The notes beneath the pieces were generated by a model. It was not told where the DNA came from, ran no database searches, and saw only the letters and a program-made list of their open reading frames with translations. A DNA stretch of 64,000 nucleotides. Origin: JAVJSD01 sp040219575 (GTDB lineage Bacteria > Planctomycetota > Planctomycetia > Pirellulales > Pirellulaceae). The stretch is taken from the NCBI GenBank assembly GCA_040219575.1, contig JAVJSD010000120.1, positions 194,970 through 258,969 of the forward strand. Reading direction: 5' to 3'. This document shows, one piece after another, positions 43,410 to 51,630 of this stretch (position 1 is the stretch's first letter; each line of letters begins with the position of its first letter). The position numbers and the translations under genes are program-made.

Positions 43410-44219
43410 CTAATCCTCCGGTCCATTTTCGAATTCAAGTTCTCTTTGAGGCCAAAGTCTCTCGTAGATCGTGTCAGCGAGGAAGGCTGCTCTCTGCAAA
43501 ACAAAGTGAACGAGTGCGTCCAGGGCTCGGTCGTTGACTTGCCACTGGGGAGGAATCTCGGCGACGATTCGGCGGACGGTCGTCTCTTCAATTCTACCTA
43601 GCTGTTCGACGCATTGTTGAACCACGAGCCGGTTGAGGAATTTGTTGAACTCCGGAAACAAACCGTATACGGCCGAATCCCTACAGTTTCCCAGATGGGC
43701 GACTCGCTCAGTCAATTCTCCGCCCGTCGTTCCAAAGCAATGAGTGTGATCGATCGCCAGCAACTCGAGCTGTTTCGACTCGGCAGAGAGGAACACATTG
43801 TCACGATTTTGCCGACCGGCGGAATGTCGATCCCGATTGAGAATCCACGTGTCAAAGACGACTAGTCGAGAAATGTCATCCGGGTTCTGCAGTTTTTTCA
43901 ATTGCCGAGGCTCCCCTGACCAGCAATCGCCATTGACGGCGCGAGTCACCAGCGCGGGCCCCTCGCGCGCAAAATCGCCATTGAACAACCTGATTTCAGG
44001 GATGCCGTCAAATTCGACGATGGCTTGATCCAATGTCGCTAGCCCGAACCACTTCGCCAGTTCCGTCCCTACTCGATCGCACGCCAACGCGTGTTCGCCT
44101 TCAGGATTGCCCATTGCCTTGAGGAACGCCCGGCCGGCGTCTGTCTCGACAATCACGACCATCGTGCTCGATTTCCGAGCTTCCACGAATTGCGTGATGC
44201 ACGTCGGCTGCCAATTCAT
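43410..44219 (-). CDS. HipA-like serine/threonine kinase (lacking HipA N-terminal domain)
   Basis: A 269-residue protein with the kinase core of HipA: ATP-contact Lys34 (AFLK), catalytic segment W125-ILNRDRH with Asp130, Asn141, and Mg-binding Asp157 in IDHTHCF. Typical HipA has about 440 residues; this one lacks the N-subdomain that contacts HipB and there is no HipB gene. It probably phosphorylates a protein such as a tRNA synthetase, but that is inferred from HipA. It is AT-richer than its neighbours. It forms an operon with the DUF3037 gene downstream. Confidence 0.82.
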   Translation of the reverse strand: MNWQPTCITQFVEARKSSTMVVIVETDAGRAFLKAMGNPEGEHALACDRVGTELAKWFGLATLDQAIVEFDGIPEIRLFNGDFAREGPALVTRAVNGDCWSGEPRQLKKLQNPDDISRLVVFDTWILNRDRHSAGRQNRDNVFLSAESKQLELLAIDHTHCFGTTGGELTERVAHLGNCRDSAVYGLFPEFNKFLNRLVVQQCVEQLGRIEETTVRRIVAEIPPQWQVNDRALDALVHFVLQRAAFLADTIYERLWPQRELEFENGPED

Positions 44220-44399
44220 CGCACAATCGCCCCTCTTTTCCTCGCGGCTGCAATTCGGACACCTTTTGTGAAATGACGACCTGCGTGCCTTCGGACAAAC
44301 TCCTTAGGGACGTGGCGCCATTGAGCATTGCACAGGTACCGCCCTGTGAACGTCGTGATCCAGCCGGCGTTTCGGCGTCTTGGGCGTTCTCTTTCCCGT

Positions 44400-45740
44400 C
44401 TAGTTCGACGGCCCCACCTTCTCCGATTCCAAACCACTCCGATTGACGGTCGACACCGTGTACTTCGCCGTGGCGGCGGCGCCGTCGCTCTTGTCTTCGA
44501 AGTGCATCGCGGGATGGCCCGACTCGGGGATCGGCTGGTCGGAGTAGTTCCAGGCGTGAAAAGCGGCGGTCTCGTTCCAGCGGGCAAGCTTTTCACCGGC
44601 GACGCGGCCGATCGGCTTGCCGTCGCGGTAGATGTTGAACTGTTGGATGCCGCTCTCGGGATCGGCTGCGGCGTCGAACGTGACGACGACCGCGCTCCCC
44701 TCTTGCCCTACCACGACGTTGGTCGGCGCGGGCGGAGGCGTGCGGTCGGTGATGTGGCCCGTCTCCGAAAATTCCTTCCACGCCCGGGCCAGCGTTTCGT
44801 CGAGCAGCCATACGAAATTCTCGCGCTGCGCCGCGGGCACCTTCGACGCCGGCTGAATCGATTTCGTGCCGGGATCGCCCAGCCAGCCGCGGCTCGCGTC
44901 GACGGCCGCCAGTTCTTCCCCCGCCTTCTTCGGCAGCCGTTGCCCGAGCGCCGCGTCGAAAAATCGGATCGCCAACAAGCGGCTGTTGCCGTTTTCATGG
45001 TTCGAGCCGGGATGCTCGGCGACCGCCCAGGGAGCACCATGCTCGCGGCCCACGTCGTACACCGCATGCGTCCCCTGCACGCCGGCGTAGAAACGCGTGC
45101 CCTCGACGTTCTCCGTCTCGCCGTAGCAGAACATCACCGGCACGTCGAACGCCTTGGGATTGCTGTCGGGCTTGGCCGGTTGGTTGCGTTTGAATTCACG
45201 ACCGGCCGGCGCCAGGCCGCCGCTGCGGGGAAACGTGGCGACGATCCGCTCGGGATGGCGATACGTCATGTTCGTCACCCACATCGCGCCCCCGGAGTGG
45301 CCCCACAACAGCCACGGCGCCGTGGCGATTTCCGCATGCCCGCTCTTCTCGGCGAACTGCTCGAGCGCCGCATGAAAGGCGTGGTCGGAGCCGTCGGCCG
45401 GAATGGTCCACGTCGAGCAGTCCTCCTCCGGCGCCCAGAGTTGCGAGCCCATCAGCGCGCAGTCCCACTTGCGCGCGAAGGCTTGCCACTGGATGTCGTG
45501 GGCGTGCTCCAGGCCGAACTTCCGCGCCCCCTCGCCGCAACCGTGCTGGCGGAAGATGATCGCCCGCACCTGCGTGAGCCCCTCGGGAATCCACAGCCGA
45601 TACAGCGCCTTGCCGAAGGCGTCCTGCTCGCGGGGCAAGATCGTAACGTCGAACATCTCCGCCCGGGCGGAAGAGGCATCCGATAGCTGCAGCAGGGCGA
45701 CAAGAAGAGCCAACGCAAGGACGACGAGATTTCGATTCAT
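44400..45740 (-). CDS. Secreted alpha/beta-hydrolase esterase with C-terminal Ig/FN3-like region
   Basis: A 446-residue exported protein (signal 1-27, SSARAEM). The hydrolase part resembles poly(3-hydroxybutyrate) depolymerase/LpqC-like and cinnamoyl esterases: oxyanion-type IIFRQHGCGEGA, nucleophile elbow GHSGG with Ser149, and a late HPGSNHENG. The last 120 residues have fibronectin type III-like phrases (PPPAPTNVVVGQEG, FNIYRDGKPIGRV). It probably cleaves ester bonds in carbohydrate or plant-type polymers. Starts MNRNLVVLALALLVAL. Confidence 0.75.
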   Translation of the reverse strand: MNRNLVVLALALLVALLQLSDASSARAEMFDVTILPREQDAFGKALYRLWIPEGLTQVRAIIFRQHGCGEGARKFGLEHAHDIQWQAFARKWDCALMGSQLWAPEEDCSTWTIPADGSDHAFHAALEQFAEKSGHAEIATAPWLLWGHSGGAMWVTNMTYRHPERIVATFPRSGGLAPAGREFKRNQPAKPDSNPKAFDVPVMFCYGETENVEGTRFYAGVQGTHAVYDVGREHGAPWAVAEHPGSNHENGNSRLLAIRFFDAALGQRLPKKAGEELAAVDASRGWLGDPGTKSIQPASKVPAAQRENFVWLLDETLARAWKEFSETGHITDRTPPPAPTNVVVGQEGSAVVVTFDAAADPESGIQQFNIYRDGKPIGRVAGEKLARWNETAAFHAWNYSDQPIPESGHPAMHFEDKSDGAAATAKYTVSTVNRSGLESEKVGPSN

Positions 45741-45797
45741 GGGAGGTTTCGCTTACGGGTGACGCGCGGGTTGTCTACGTCGTATGATAGATTCCCC

Positions 45798-45820
45798 GTA
45801 GGGCGGGCTTCCAGCCTGCC
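45798..45820. repeat. Family C repeat, GTAGGGCGGGCTTCCAGCCT...
   Basis: GTAGGGCGGGCTTCCAGCCTGCC, with internal pairing of GGCGGGCT and AGCCTGCC. Identical or near-identical words lie at 47323 and inverted at 47473. Confidence 0.75.
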
Positions 45821-45878
45821 TGAGAAAGGCGACGGGTTCCGGCAGGCGGGAAGTTCGACCTGCGACGAGGGATATGCC

Positions 45879-47306
45879 ATGCCGAACAACTCACTTCACG
45901 TACGCTCGCGTCGGGCGTTTCTGCAGGATTCGTTCTGTGGCTTCGGTTCGTTGGCGCTGGCGTGTCTGCTGCAGCAGGAAGCGGCCCGGGCGGCGGTGCA
46001 GAATCCGCTGGCGGCGAAACCTCCCCACCTGCGCAAGGCGCCGGCCAAGAACGTCATCTTCCTGTTCATGGCGGGCGGGCCGAGCCACGTCGAGACGTTT
46101 GATCCCAAGCCGCTGTTGAATCGGCTCGACGGCCAACCGCGCCCGGCCAGCTTCGGCGAGGCCAAGTACCAGTTCGTGAAGAAGGACGCCCGGCTGCTGG
46201 GCTCGAAGCGAAAGTTCCAGAAGTACGGCCAGAGCGGCATCGAGGTCTCCGACCTGTTTCCACATACGGCCCGCTGCATCGACGACATCGCCGTCATCCG
46301 CTCCTGCCTCGGCGACAAGGTCGTGCACTCAGCGGCCCAGTACGAACTGTTCACCGGCCGCACGGTGCCCGGCTTCCCCAGCATGGGCTCGTGGGGCGTG
46401 TTCGGCCTGGGGAGCGAAAGCGATTCGTTGCCGGCCTACGTGGTGATGCCCGACCCCGACGGCGCGCTCGAAGCGGGCCAACCGATGTACACCAACGGCT
46501 TTTTGCCGGCCATCTACCAGCCGACGATGTTGCGGCCCGGCGCCAAGCCGGTGCGCAATCTCGACCTGCCGCCGGGTGTGTCGCTGGACCAGCGCCGCAA
46601 GACGGTGCAGTTGATTCGCGGGCTGAATGAAGCGGCCCTCACCTCGCCGGAAGACGACGAACTGGCGGCCCGCATCAGCAGCTACGAACTGGCCTTCAAG
46701 ATGCAGACCGAGGCGCCGGAAGTGTTCGACCTGTCGCGCGAGTCGCAAACCACGCTCGACCTGTACGGCGTGGGGACCGAACCGACCGACGACTACGGAC
46801 GCCGCTGCCTGCTGGCGCGGCGACTGGTGGAGCGCGGCGTGCGGTTCACGGTGGTGGTCTCTGGCGGCGGTCCCGGCAATAAACAGTGGGACGCCCACGC
46901 CGACATCGAGGAGAACCACCTCCGCATGGCGGGCGAGACCGACAAGCCGATCGCCGGCCTGCTGTCCGACCTCAAGCAGCGGGGCCTGCTCGACAGCACG
47001 CTGGTGCTGTGGGGCGGCGAGTTCGGCCGCTCGCCCGAGGCGCAAGGCGGCAAGGGGCGCGACCATCACAACCTCGGCTTCTCGATGTGGATGGCCGGCG
47101 GCGGCGTCCGCGGCGGACAGGTCGTCGGCGCCACCGACGACATCGGCCTGCGGTCGGTCGAGAAGATCCACCACTTCCGCGACATCCACACCACGCTGCT
47201 GCACCTGCTGGGGCTCGACCAGGACGAGCTCAGCTACCTGCACCTCGGCCGCATGGAGCGCCTCACCGAAGTCCACGGCGACGTGATCGACGAGATCGTG
47301 GGCTGA
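45879..47306 (+). CDS. DUF1501 protein with Tat signal (sulfatase-superfamily-like)
   Basis: A 475-residue protein. A twin-arginine signal (RSRRAFLQDSFCGFGSLALA) precedes a DUF1501 domain, related to alkaline phosphatase/sulfatase fold, with PAKNVIFLFMAGGPSHVETFDPKP near its start and GGEFGRSPEAQGGKGRDHHN near its end. Such proteins are abundant in planctomycetes and typically follow a PSD1/DUF1553 cytochrome gene. Here that partner is missing, so it stands alone. Function unknown. The start ATG at 45879 gives the Tat motif at the N-terminus. Confidence 0.88.
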   Translation: MPNNSLHVRSRRAFLQDSFCGFGSLALACLLQQEAARAAVQNPLAAKPPHLRKAPAKNVIFLFMAGGPSHVETFDPKPLLNRLDGQPRPASFGEAKYQFVKKDARLLGSKRKFQKYGQSGIEVSDLFPHTARCIDDIAVIRSCLGDKVVHSAAQYELFTGRTVPGFPSMGSWGVFGLGSESDSLPAYVVMPDPDGALEAGQPMYTNGFLPAIYQPTMLRPGAKPVRNLDLPPGVSLDQRRKTVQLIRGLNEAALTSPEDDELAARISSYELAFKMQTEAPEVFDLSRESQTTLDLYGVGTEPTDDYGRRCLLARRLVERGVRFTVVVSGGGPGNKQWDAHADIEENHLRMAGETDKPIAGLLSDLKQRGLLDSTLVLWGGEFGRSPEAQGGKGRDHHNLGFSMWMAGGGVRGGQVVGATDDIGLRSVEKIHHFRDIHTTLLHLLGLDQDELSYLHLGRMERLTEVHGDVIDEIVG

Positions 47307-47322
47307 AGCAGAGTCGCCCACC

Positions 47323-47495
47323 GTAGGGCAGGCTTCCAGCCTGCCAAGTTCGCATTCTTCAAAGTCGGATTCGCAGCCTTCCTTGCTGGCGCAACGGGCT
47401 CGGCGACAAACGGGCGCGGCGATAGGCGACGAGCCCGTTGCGCCAGCAAGGGAATGTCGCGAGCGTACCCCTGGCAGGCTGGAAGCCTACCCTAC
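47323..47495. repeat. Composite inverted element (family C arms around a 22-base inverted repeat)
   Basis: A family C copy at 47323-47345 and an inverted one at 47473-47495 flank a perfect 22-base inverted repeat: CCTTGCTGGCGCAACGGGCT... at 47381-47402 and its complement at 47430-47451, with a 27-base spacer. Total 173 bases. It runs to three bases before the end of the minus-strand DUF1611 gene. No open frame inside. Confidence 0.85.
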
Positions 47496-48526
47496 GGAGA
47501 TTTTCGCGAAGCCTGTAGCTTCAATACGGCGTCGACCAGCGCATCCGCGCCGTGGCGGAAGACGTCGACGACCGGCAGGCCGAGCTCGTCGCTGACGCGT
47601 TTCCTTTCGTCGTTCGCGGCCTCCAGCGAAACGCCGCGGCTGTTCATCGCCACGCCGATCACCGGGCAGGGCCGTACGAAACCGGCCATCATCTCGTACA
47701 TCGTGATCAGCTCGGCCAGCGAAGGAAGCTTCACGTGCTCGATGCCGGCCACGCAGTCGCGGCCCACCTCGTAGCACATCACCAGGCCATGCGGGAAGCA
47801 GCCGTGCAGCAGCGAGAGCGTCACGCCGCTGTACGACGGATGCACCAGGCTCCCCTGCCCCTCAATGAGCATCATCTCGTGGTGCTGATTCTGCAGCACC
47901 AGTTTCTCGGCCGCGCCGCTGACGAAATCGGCGACGATGCAGTCGACCGGCAGGCCGTCCCCCTCGACCATGATGCCGGTCTGCCCGGTGGCGACGAACT
48001 TCGCGTCATGGCCCCGCTTCTTGAGGGCGTTGGTGATCTCAATCGAGACGACCATCTTGCCGATGCTGCAGTCGTGGCCCACCGTGTGAATTCGCAGGCA
48101 GGAGTCATTCAGCCCAACGCGGCGGGCGATCGACTTCTCGGTGTTCTTGCGAACGTCGTGAATCGTCACGCCGACCTCTTTCGCCGCCGCGGCGAACTCG
48201 GGATCGTCGCTGATAAAGTCGTGCAGGCCGGAGACGAGGTTCATCTTCCGTGAGATCGCCTCCAGGATGATCGGCCGCCACGCGTCGGGAATCTTGCCGC
48301 CGGGAGGGGCGATGCCCATCAGCAGCGTGTCGGCGCCCGGGGCCTCGGCCAGTGAGCCGACGACCGGCACATTGCCCACGCCCAGCACGTCCTGGCTCAT
48401 CTTGCCTTGATTGGTGCTGTCGAGCACCGCCACGACCTCGTCGGGCCGATAGCGAATCAGGCTGCAGGCCGTCTTGGCGGTGTGCGGATTGGAGTGTCCT
48501 TCGGTGAGGGTGATGATCTTGCGCAT
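47492..48526 (-). CDS. DUF1611 protein (DgcN-like)
   Basis: A 344-residue protein of the DUF1611 family, which includes D-glutamate N-acetyltransferase (DgcN). It has an N-terminal Rossmann-like domain (TAKTACSLIRYRPDEVVAVLD) and a C-terminal P-loop-type region (TVGHDCSIGKM) with HDFISDDPEF between. In the characterised members it acetylates D-amino acids; substrate here is unproven. No DgcA-like epimerase partner is adjacent. The start (MRKIITLTEG) is chosen from family alignment by eye. Confidence 0.75.
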   Translation of the reverse strand: MRKIITLTEGHSNPHTAKTACSLIRYRPDEVVAVLDSTNQGKMSQDVLGVGNVPVVGSLAEAPGADTLLMGIAPPGGKIPDAWRPIILEAISRKMNLVSGLHDFISDDPEFAAAAKEVGVTIHDVRKNTEKSIARRVGLNDSCLRIHTVGHDCSIGKMVVSIEITNALKKRGHDAKFVATGQTGIMVEGDGLPVDCIVADFVSGAAEKLVLQNQHHEMMLIEGQGSLVHPSYSGVTLSLLHGCFPHGLVMCYEVGRDCVAGIEHVKLPSLAELITMYEMMAGFVRPCPVIGVAMNSRGVSLEAANDERKRVSDELGLPVVDVFRHGADALVDAVLKLQASRKSP

Positions 48527-48669
48527 GGGGTTCAAAGCGGAAAGCGGAAGCGGAAAGCCGAGAATGGGAAACGGAAATTCTACGCCGCCGCCCAAGAGGT
48601 TCCCAGCGGTCGAGCGCACCCCCGGTTTCCTCCCGCCCCGCACCACGCGTACGATGACGCCTGAGTCGT

Positions 48670-48702
48670 CAATCTGCAATCTGAAATCCGCAATCTGAAA
48701 TC
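48670..48702. repeat. Family D repeat ending at the gltX start codon
   Basis: CAATCTGCAATCTGAAATCC and on (33 bases, two half-units), continuous with the ATG at 48703. Same word as the right arm of the inverted repeat at 37927-37952. Confidence 0.75.
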
Positions 48703-50292
48703 ATGACCGTTCGCACTCGCTTCGCTCCCAGTCCCACCGGCTACCTGCACATCGGCGGCGTCCGCACGGCGCTGTTCAACTGGCTGTTTGCGCGCAAACA
48801 CGGCGGGCAGTTCATCCTGCGGATCGACGATACCGACCAGCAGCGCAACGTGCAGGAGGCGCTGCAGCCGATTCTGGACGGGTTCCGCTGGCTGGGCATC
48901 GACTGGGACGAGGGGCCGGACGCCGATGGCCAGGACGGCGACGGTCCCTATGGCCCCTACTACCAGTCGCAGCGCGGCGATCGGTACCAGGCGGCGGCCC
49001 AGGCATTGCTGGCGAGCGGTCACGCCTATCGCGACTATGCCCATGCCGAAGAGATTCAGGCCGAGCGCGAGGCGGCCGAGAAGGAGAAGCGGCAGTTCAC
49101 GTACAGCCGCACGTGGATGGCCGAGACGGACGAGCAGGCGGAAGCGTTCGAGGCCGACGGCCGGCAGGCGGTGGTGCGACTGAAGATGCCCCGCGAGGGG
49201 AAGTGCGTCATCGACGACCTCATCCGCGGCCGCGTGGAGTTCGACTGGGCGCGCGAGCAGGACCATGTCATCCAACGAGCCGACGGCAGTTGCCTCTATC
49301 ACCTGGCCAGCGTGGTCGACGACCACGACTTCGAAATCTCGCACGTCATCCGGGCCGAGGAGCATCTTTCGAACACGCCGCGACAGATCTTCATCGCCCA
49401 GTCGCTCGGCTACGACCTGCCGCAATACGCCCATCTGCCGTACGTGGCCGAACCCGGCAGCAAGAACAAGCTCAGCAAGCGGAAGATTCCCAAATACCTC
49501 AAGAATCCCGACTTCAAGAAGCTGTACGACCACGGCGTGCAGATCGCCGAGCAAATCGGCCTGGAGATCAGCGACGATACGTTCAACCCGGTGATCGTCG
49601 ATTTCTACCGCGAGGTGGGATATTTGCCCGATGCGATCATCAACTACCTGGTGCTGTTGGGCTGGTCGCTGGACGACAAGACGGAGGATTTCACGCGCGA
49701 GCAGATGATCGAGCACTTCTCGCTGGAGCGCGTGAACAAGGCCCCGGCCAGCTTCGACCCGCAAAAGCTGTTCGCCTTTCAGGATCGGTATATGCAGCGC
49801 GTGCCGGCCAAGCAGAAGACGCCGCTGGTGCTGCCGTTTCTGCAGGCAGCCGGCGTGGCCGAGACGCCGCCCGATTGCGATCTGGGGCCCAAGGTCGCAG
49901 CCATCGTGGCGGCCGCCGGAGACCGTATCAAGACGGCGGGCGACATCCTCGAGTTTCGCGACTTCTTCGTGGCCGACGAAAAACTGGAGTACGACGAGAA
50001 AGCGTTCGAGAAGCGGCTCCGCAAACCTGCCGACGCGGCGGAACTGCTCACCGCCTTTCGAGGCGAACTCGAACAGGCCGAGCCGTTCGAGGCCGAACAT
50101 CTGGAGGCCGTGCTGAAGCGTTTCGTGGAAGCCCGCGAGATTTCAATCGGGCAGATCATTCACGCGCTGCGGGTGGCGGCGACCGGCAAGGCGGTCGGGT
50201 TCGGCATGTTCGAAACGCTCGCCATCCTCGGCCGAGAGCGCTGCCTGAACCGCATCCACCTGGCGTTGGCCCGCCTTGCTTCAACCGCTTAG
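48703..50292 (+). CDS. gltX: Glutamyl-tRNA synthetase
   Basis: A 529-residue class I synthetase that charges tRNA-Glu (possibly also tRNA-Gln in this lineage). HIGH-type motif LHIGG at residues 15-19, the catalytic-domain signatures FAPSPTGYLHIGG and HLPYVAE, and the KMSKS-type motif KLSKR at 256-260. The C-terminal anticodon-binding part is full length. It has no usual upstream ribosome-binding site because a repeat abuts the ATG. An AATxx-type second synthetase is not seen. Confidence 0.96.
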   Translation: MTVRTRFAPSPTGYLHIGGVRTALFNWLFARKHGGQFILRIDDTDQQRNVQEALQPILDGFRWLGIDWDEGPDADGQDGDGPYGPYYQSQRGDRYQAAAQALLASGHAYRDYAHAEEIQAEREAAEKEKRQFTYSRTWMAETDEQAEAFEADGRQAVVRLKMPREGKCVIDDLIRGRVEFDWAREQDHVIQRADGSCLYHLASVVDDHDFEISHVIRAEEHLSNTPRQIFIAQSLGYDLPQYAHLPYVAEPGSKNKLSKRKIPKYLKNPDFKKLYDHGVQIAEQIGLEISDDTFNPVIVDFYREVGYLPDAIINYLVLLGWSLDDKTEDFTREQMIEHFSLERVNKAPASFDPQKLFAFQDRYMQRVPAKQKTPLVLPFLQAAGVAETPPDCDLGPKVAAIVAAAGDRIKTAGDILEFRDFFVADEKLEYDEKAFEKRLRKPADAAELLTAFRGELEQAEPFEAEHLEAVLKRFVEAREISIGQIIHALRVAATGKAVGFGMFETLAILGRERCLNRIHLALARLASTA

Positions 50293-50339
50293 ACGTTGTT
50301 GAAGCACTGGACGCCACTCAACGCCGTCGACCATTCTTC

Positions 50340-50402
50340 GTAGCGGAATTCGCCAGAATTCCGATAAACGTGAACTCTCGGAAGTCTGGCGACTTCCGCT
50401 AC
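50340..50402. repeat. Family A double-hairpin repeat (REPIN-like)
   Basis: GTAGCGGAATTCGCCAGAAT... with left loop GCCA and right loop TGGC, outer arms GTAGCGGA / TCCGCTAC; nearly identical to the copy at 32118. Lies just after gltX. Confidence 0.85.
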
Positions 50403-50458
50403 CGCTGTTTTCTGAATTGCGTCGGAGGGTTCACGGCTTAGGATGCCCCCCAGCCGCT

Positions 50459-51316
50459 TCATGCGTCCCTGGAGAGGTCGACCGCTTTGGCGATTTCGAA
50501 GTCGCCTTTGGCGCCGCGCGTGAGTCGGGCGGCGCGGATGTCGGGGTCGTGGTCGAATAGGGCCAGCGAGCCGGTGTCGGCGATCTCCTGCAGCAGCGGC
50601 GGTTTGACGCGCCGCACGTCGAGCAGCGATTGATCGTACGACATCGTCCAGAAGATCCGCAGATGCGTCTTCAGCGGACAGACGTCGCCCAGGTAGATGC
50701 CGCGCTCGTCGCCCGAAGTGATTTCGACGACCTGATGCCCGCGCGTATGGCCGCCGGTGCGGCGGACCGAGACGCCGGGCAGGATCTCGGCGTCGCCGTC
50801 GACAGGTTGCAGCAGGCCGGCGTCGGCCAGCGGCTGGAAGTCCACTGGGAAATACGAGCCTTTCAGTTCCGGCACGTTTCCGGTGGCGTCGTCCCATTCC
50901 GCCCGCTGCACGAAATGCCGGGCGCGAGCAAAGGTGGGCGTGGGCCGGCCATCGGCGCCCGTCCGCGTGCAGCCGCCGGCGTGGTCGAAGTGCAGGTGCG
51001 TGAGGATGACCGTGTCGATCTCCTCGGGCGCCAGTCCCACAGCCGCGAGGTTGTCGACTAGCTTGTTTGCTTCTTCGAAGGCGAAGCGTTCACGCTCGAC
51101 ATCCGTGCCCTTCGTACCGTAGCCCGTGTCGACCAGCACGTTGCGGCCGCCGGTGCGGATCAGCAGGCAGTTGGTGTCCATCGCGATGCGGTTGCGGTCG
51201 TCGGGCGTGAAATACCGCTGCCAGATATCCTTAGGCACGACGCCGAACATCGTGCCGCCGTCGAGAGAAAGGCGGCCGCCGCTGACGGTTTGGAGTGTGA
51301 AATCGCCGAACTGCAT
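50459..51316 (-). CDS. MBL-fold metallo-hydrolase
   Basis: A 285-residue protein of the metallo-beta-lactamase fold. The metal-binding motif is H107-L-H109-F-D111-H112; later metal ligands appear in GGHTRGHQ and in FDHDPDIRAARL near the end. The overall layout resembles AttM/AiiA-type lactonases and glyoxalase II-like enzymes. Substrate unknown. The ATG at 51316 (MQFGDFTLQT) is preferred because the upstream 94 residues look like non-coding sequence. Confidence 0.85.
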   Translation of the reverse strand: MQFGDFTLQTVSGGRLSLDGGTMFGVVPKDIWQRYFTPDDRNRIAMDTNCLLIRTGGRNVLVDTGYGTKGTDVERERFAFEEANKLVDNLAAVGLAPEEIDTVILTHLHFDHAGGCTRTGADGRPTPTFARARHFVQRAEWDDATGNVPELKGSYFPVDFQPLADAGLLQPVDGDAEILPGVSVRRTGGHTRGHQVVEITSGDERGIYLGDVCPLKTHLRIFWTMSYDQSLLDVRRVKPPLLQEIADTGSLALFDHDPDIRAARLTRGAKGDFEIAKAVDLSRDA

Positions 51317-51630
51317 GGGACTGTCGCGTCTGGGTTGTTTTCCGTGGGGCATGTTGCAGCATGCCTCCCCGACGCTGGCAGCGTCGGCCACGAGAGCGTA
51401 TTGCGTGTCGCTTAGCGATTGTTCGCGTGCGGGGCGAAGTTGTCCAGCCGACGGAAACGCAACGCGTCGCCAATCGTCTTGCGTCGAGCATGATTTGTCG
51501 GTGATTTCGGCCATGAATCCCGCCCGACCGCTGCCGCCCGGAGGACCGCAGGCGGTATACTGAATACAGGTACCGCCGCGCGGCTGGCTGAACATCACGC
51601 GGAACGCTCAGCGACAAACGGGAGACTTTT
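51317..51630. other. Divergent intergenic region with a family F hairpin
   Basis: A 314-base gap between divergent genes. It holds the hairpin CCGACGCTGGCAGCGTCGG at 51369-51387, followed by CCACGAGAG, the same unit as at 33382. The rest shows nothing certain. Confidence 0.5.
51369..51387. repeat. Family F hairpin (GACGCTGGCAGCGTC)
   Basis: A hairpin with stem CCGACGCT / AGCGTCGG and a GGC loop. It shares GACGCTGGCAGCGTC and the following GCCACG(A/G)GAG with the copy at 33382-33410. Confidence 0.7.

Noticed and set aside
43410..44219. Assignment as full HipA toxin
   Set aside because: The protein is much shorter than HipA, lacks the N-terminal subdomain, and no hipB is present.
44101..44328. 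Small frame upstream of the HipA-like gene as a HipB antitoxin
   Set aside because: It overlaps the kinase gene in another frame and has no helix-turn-helix pattern.
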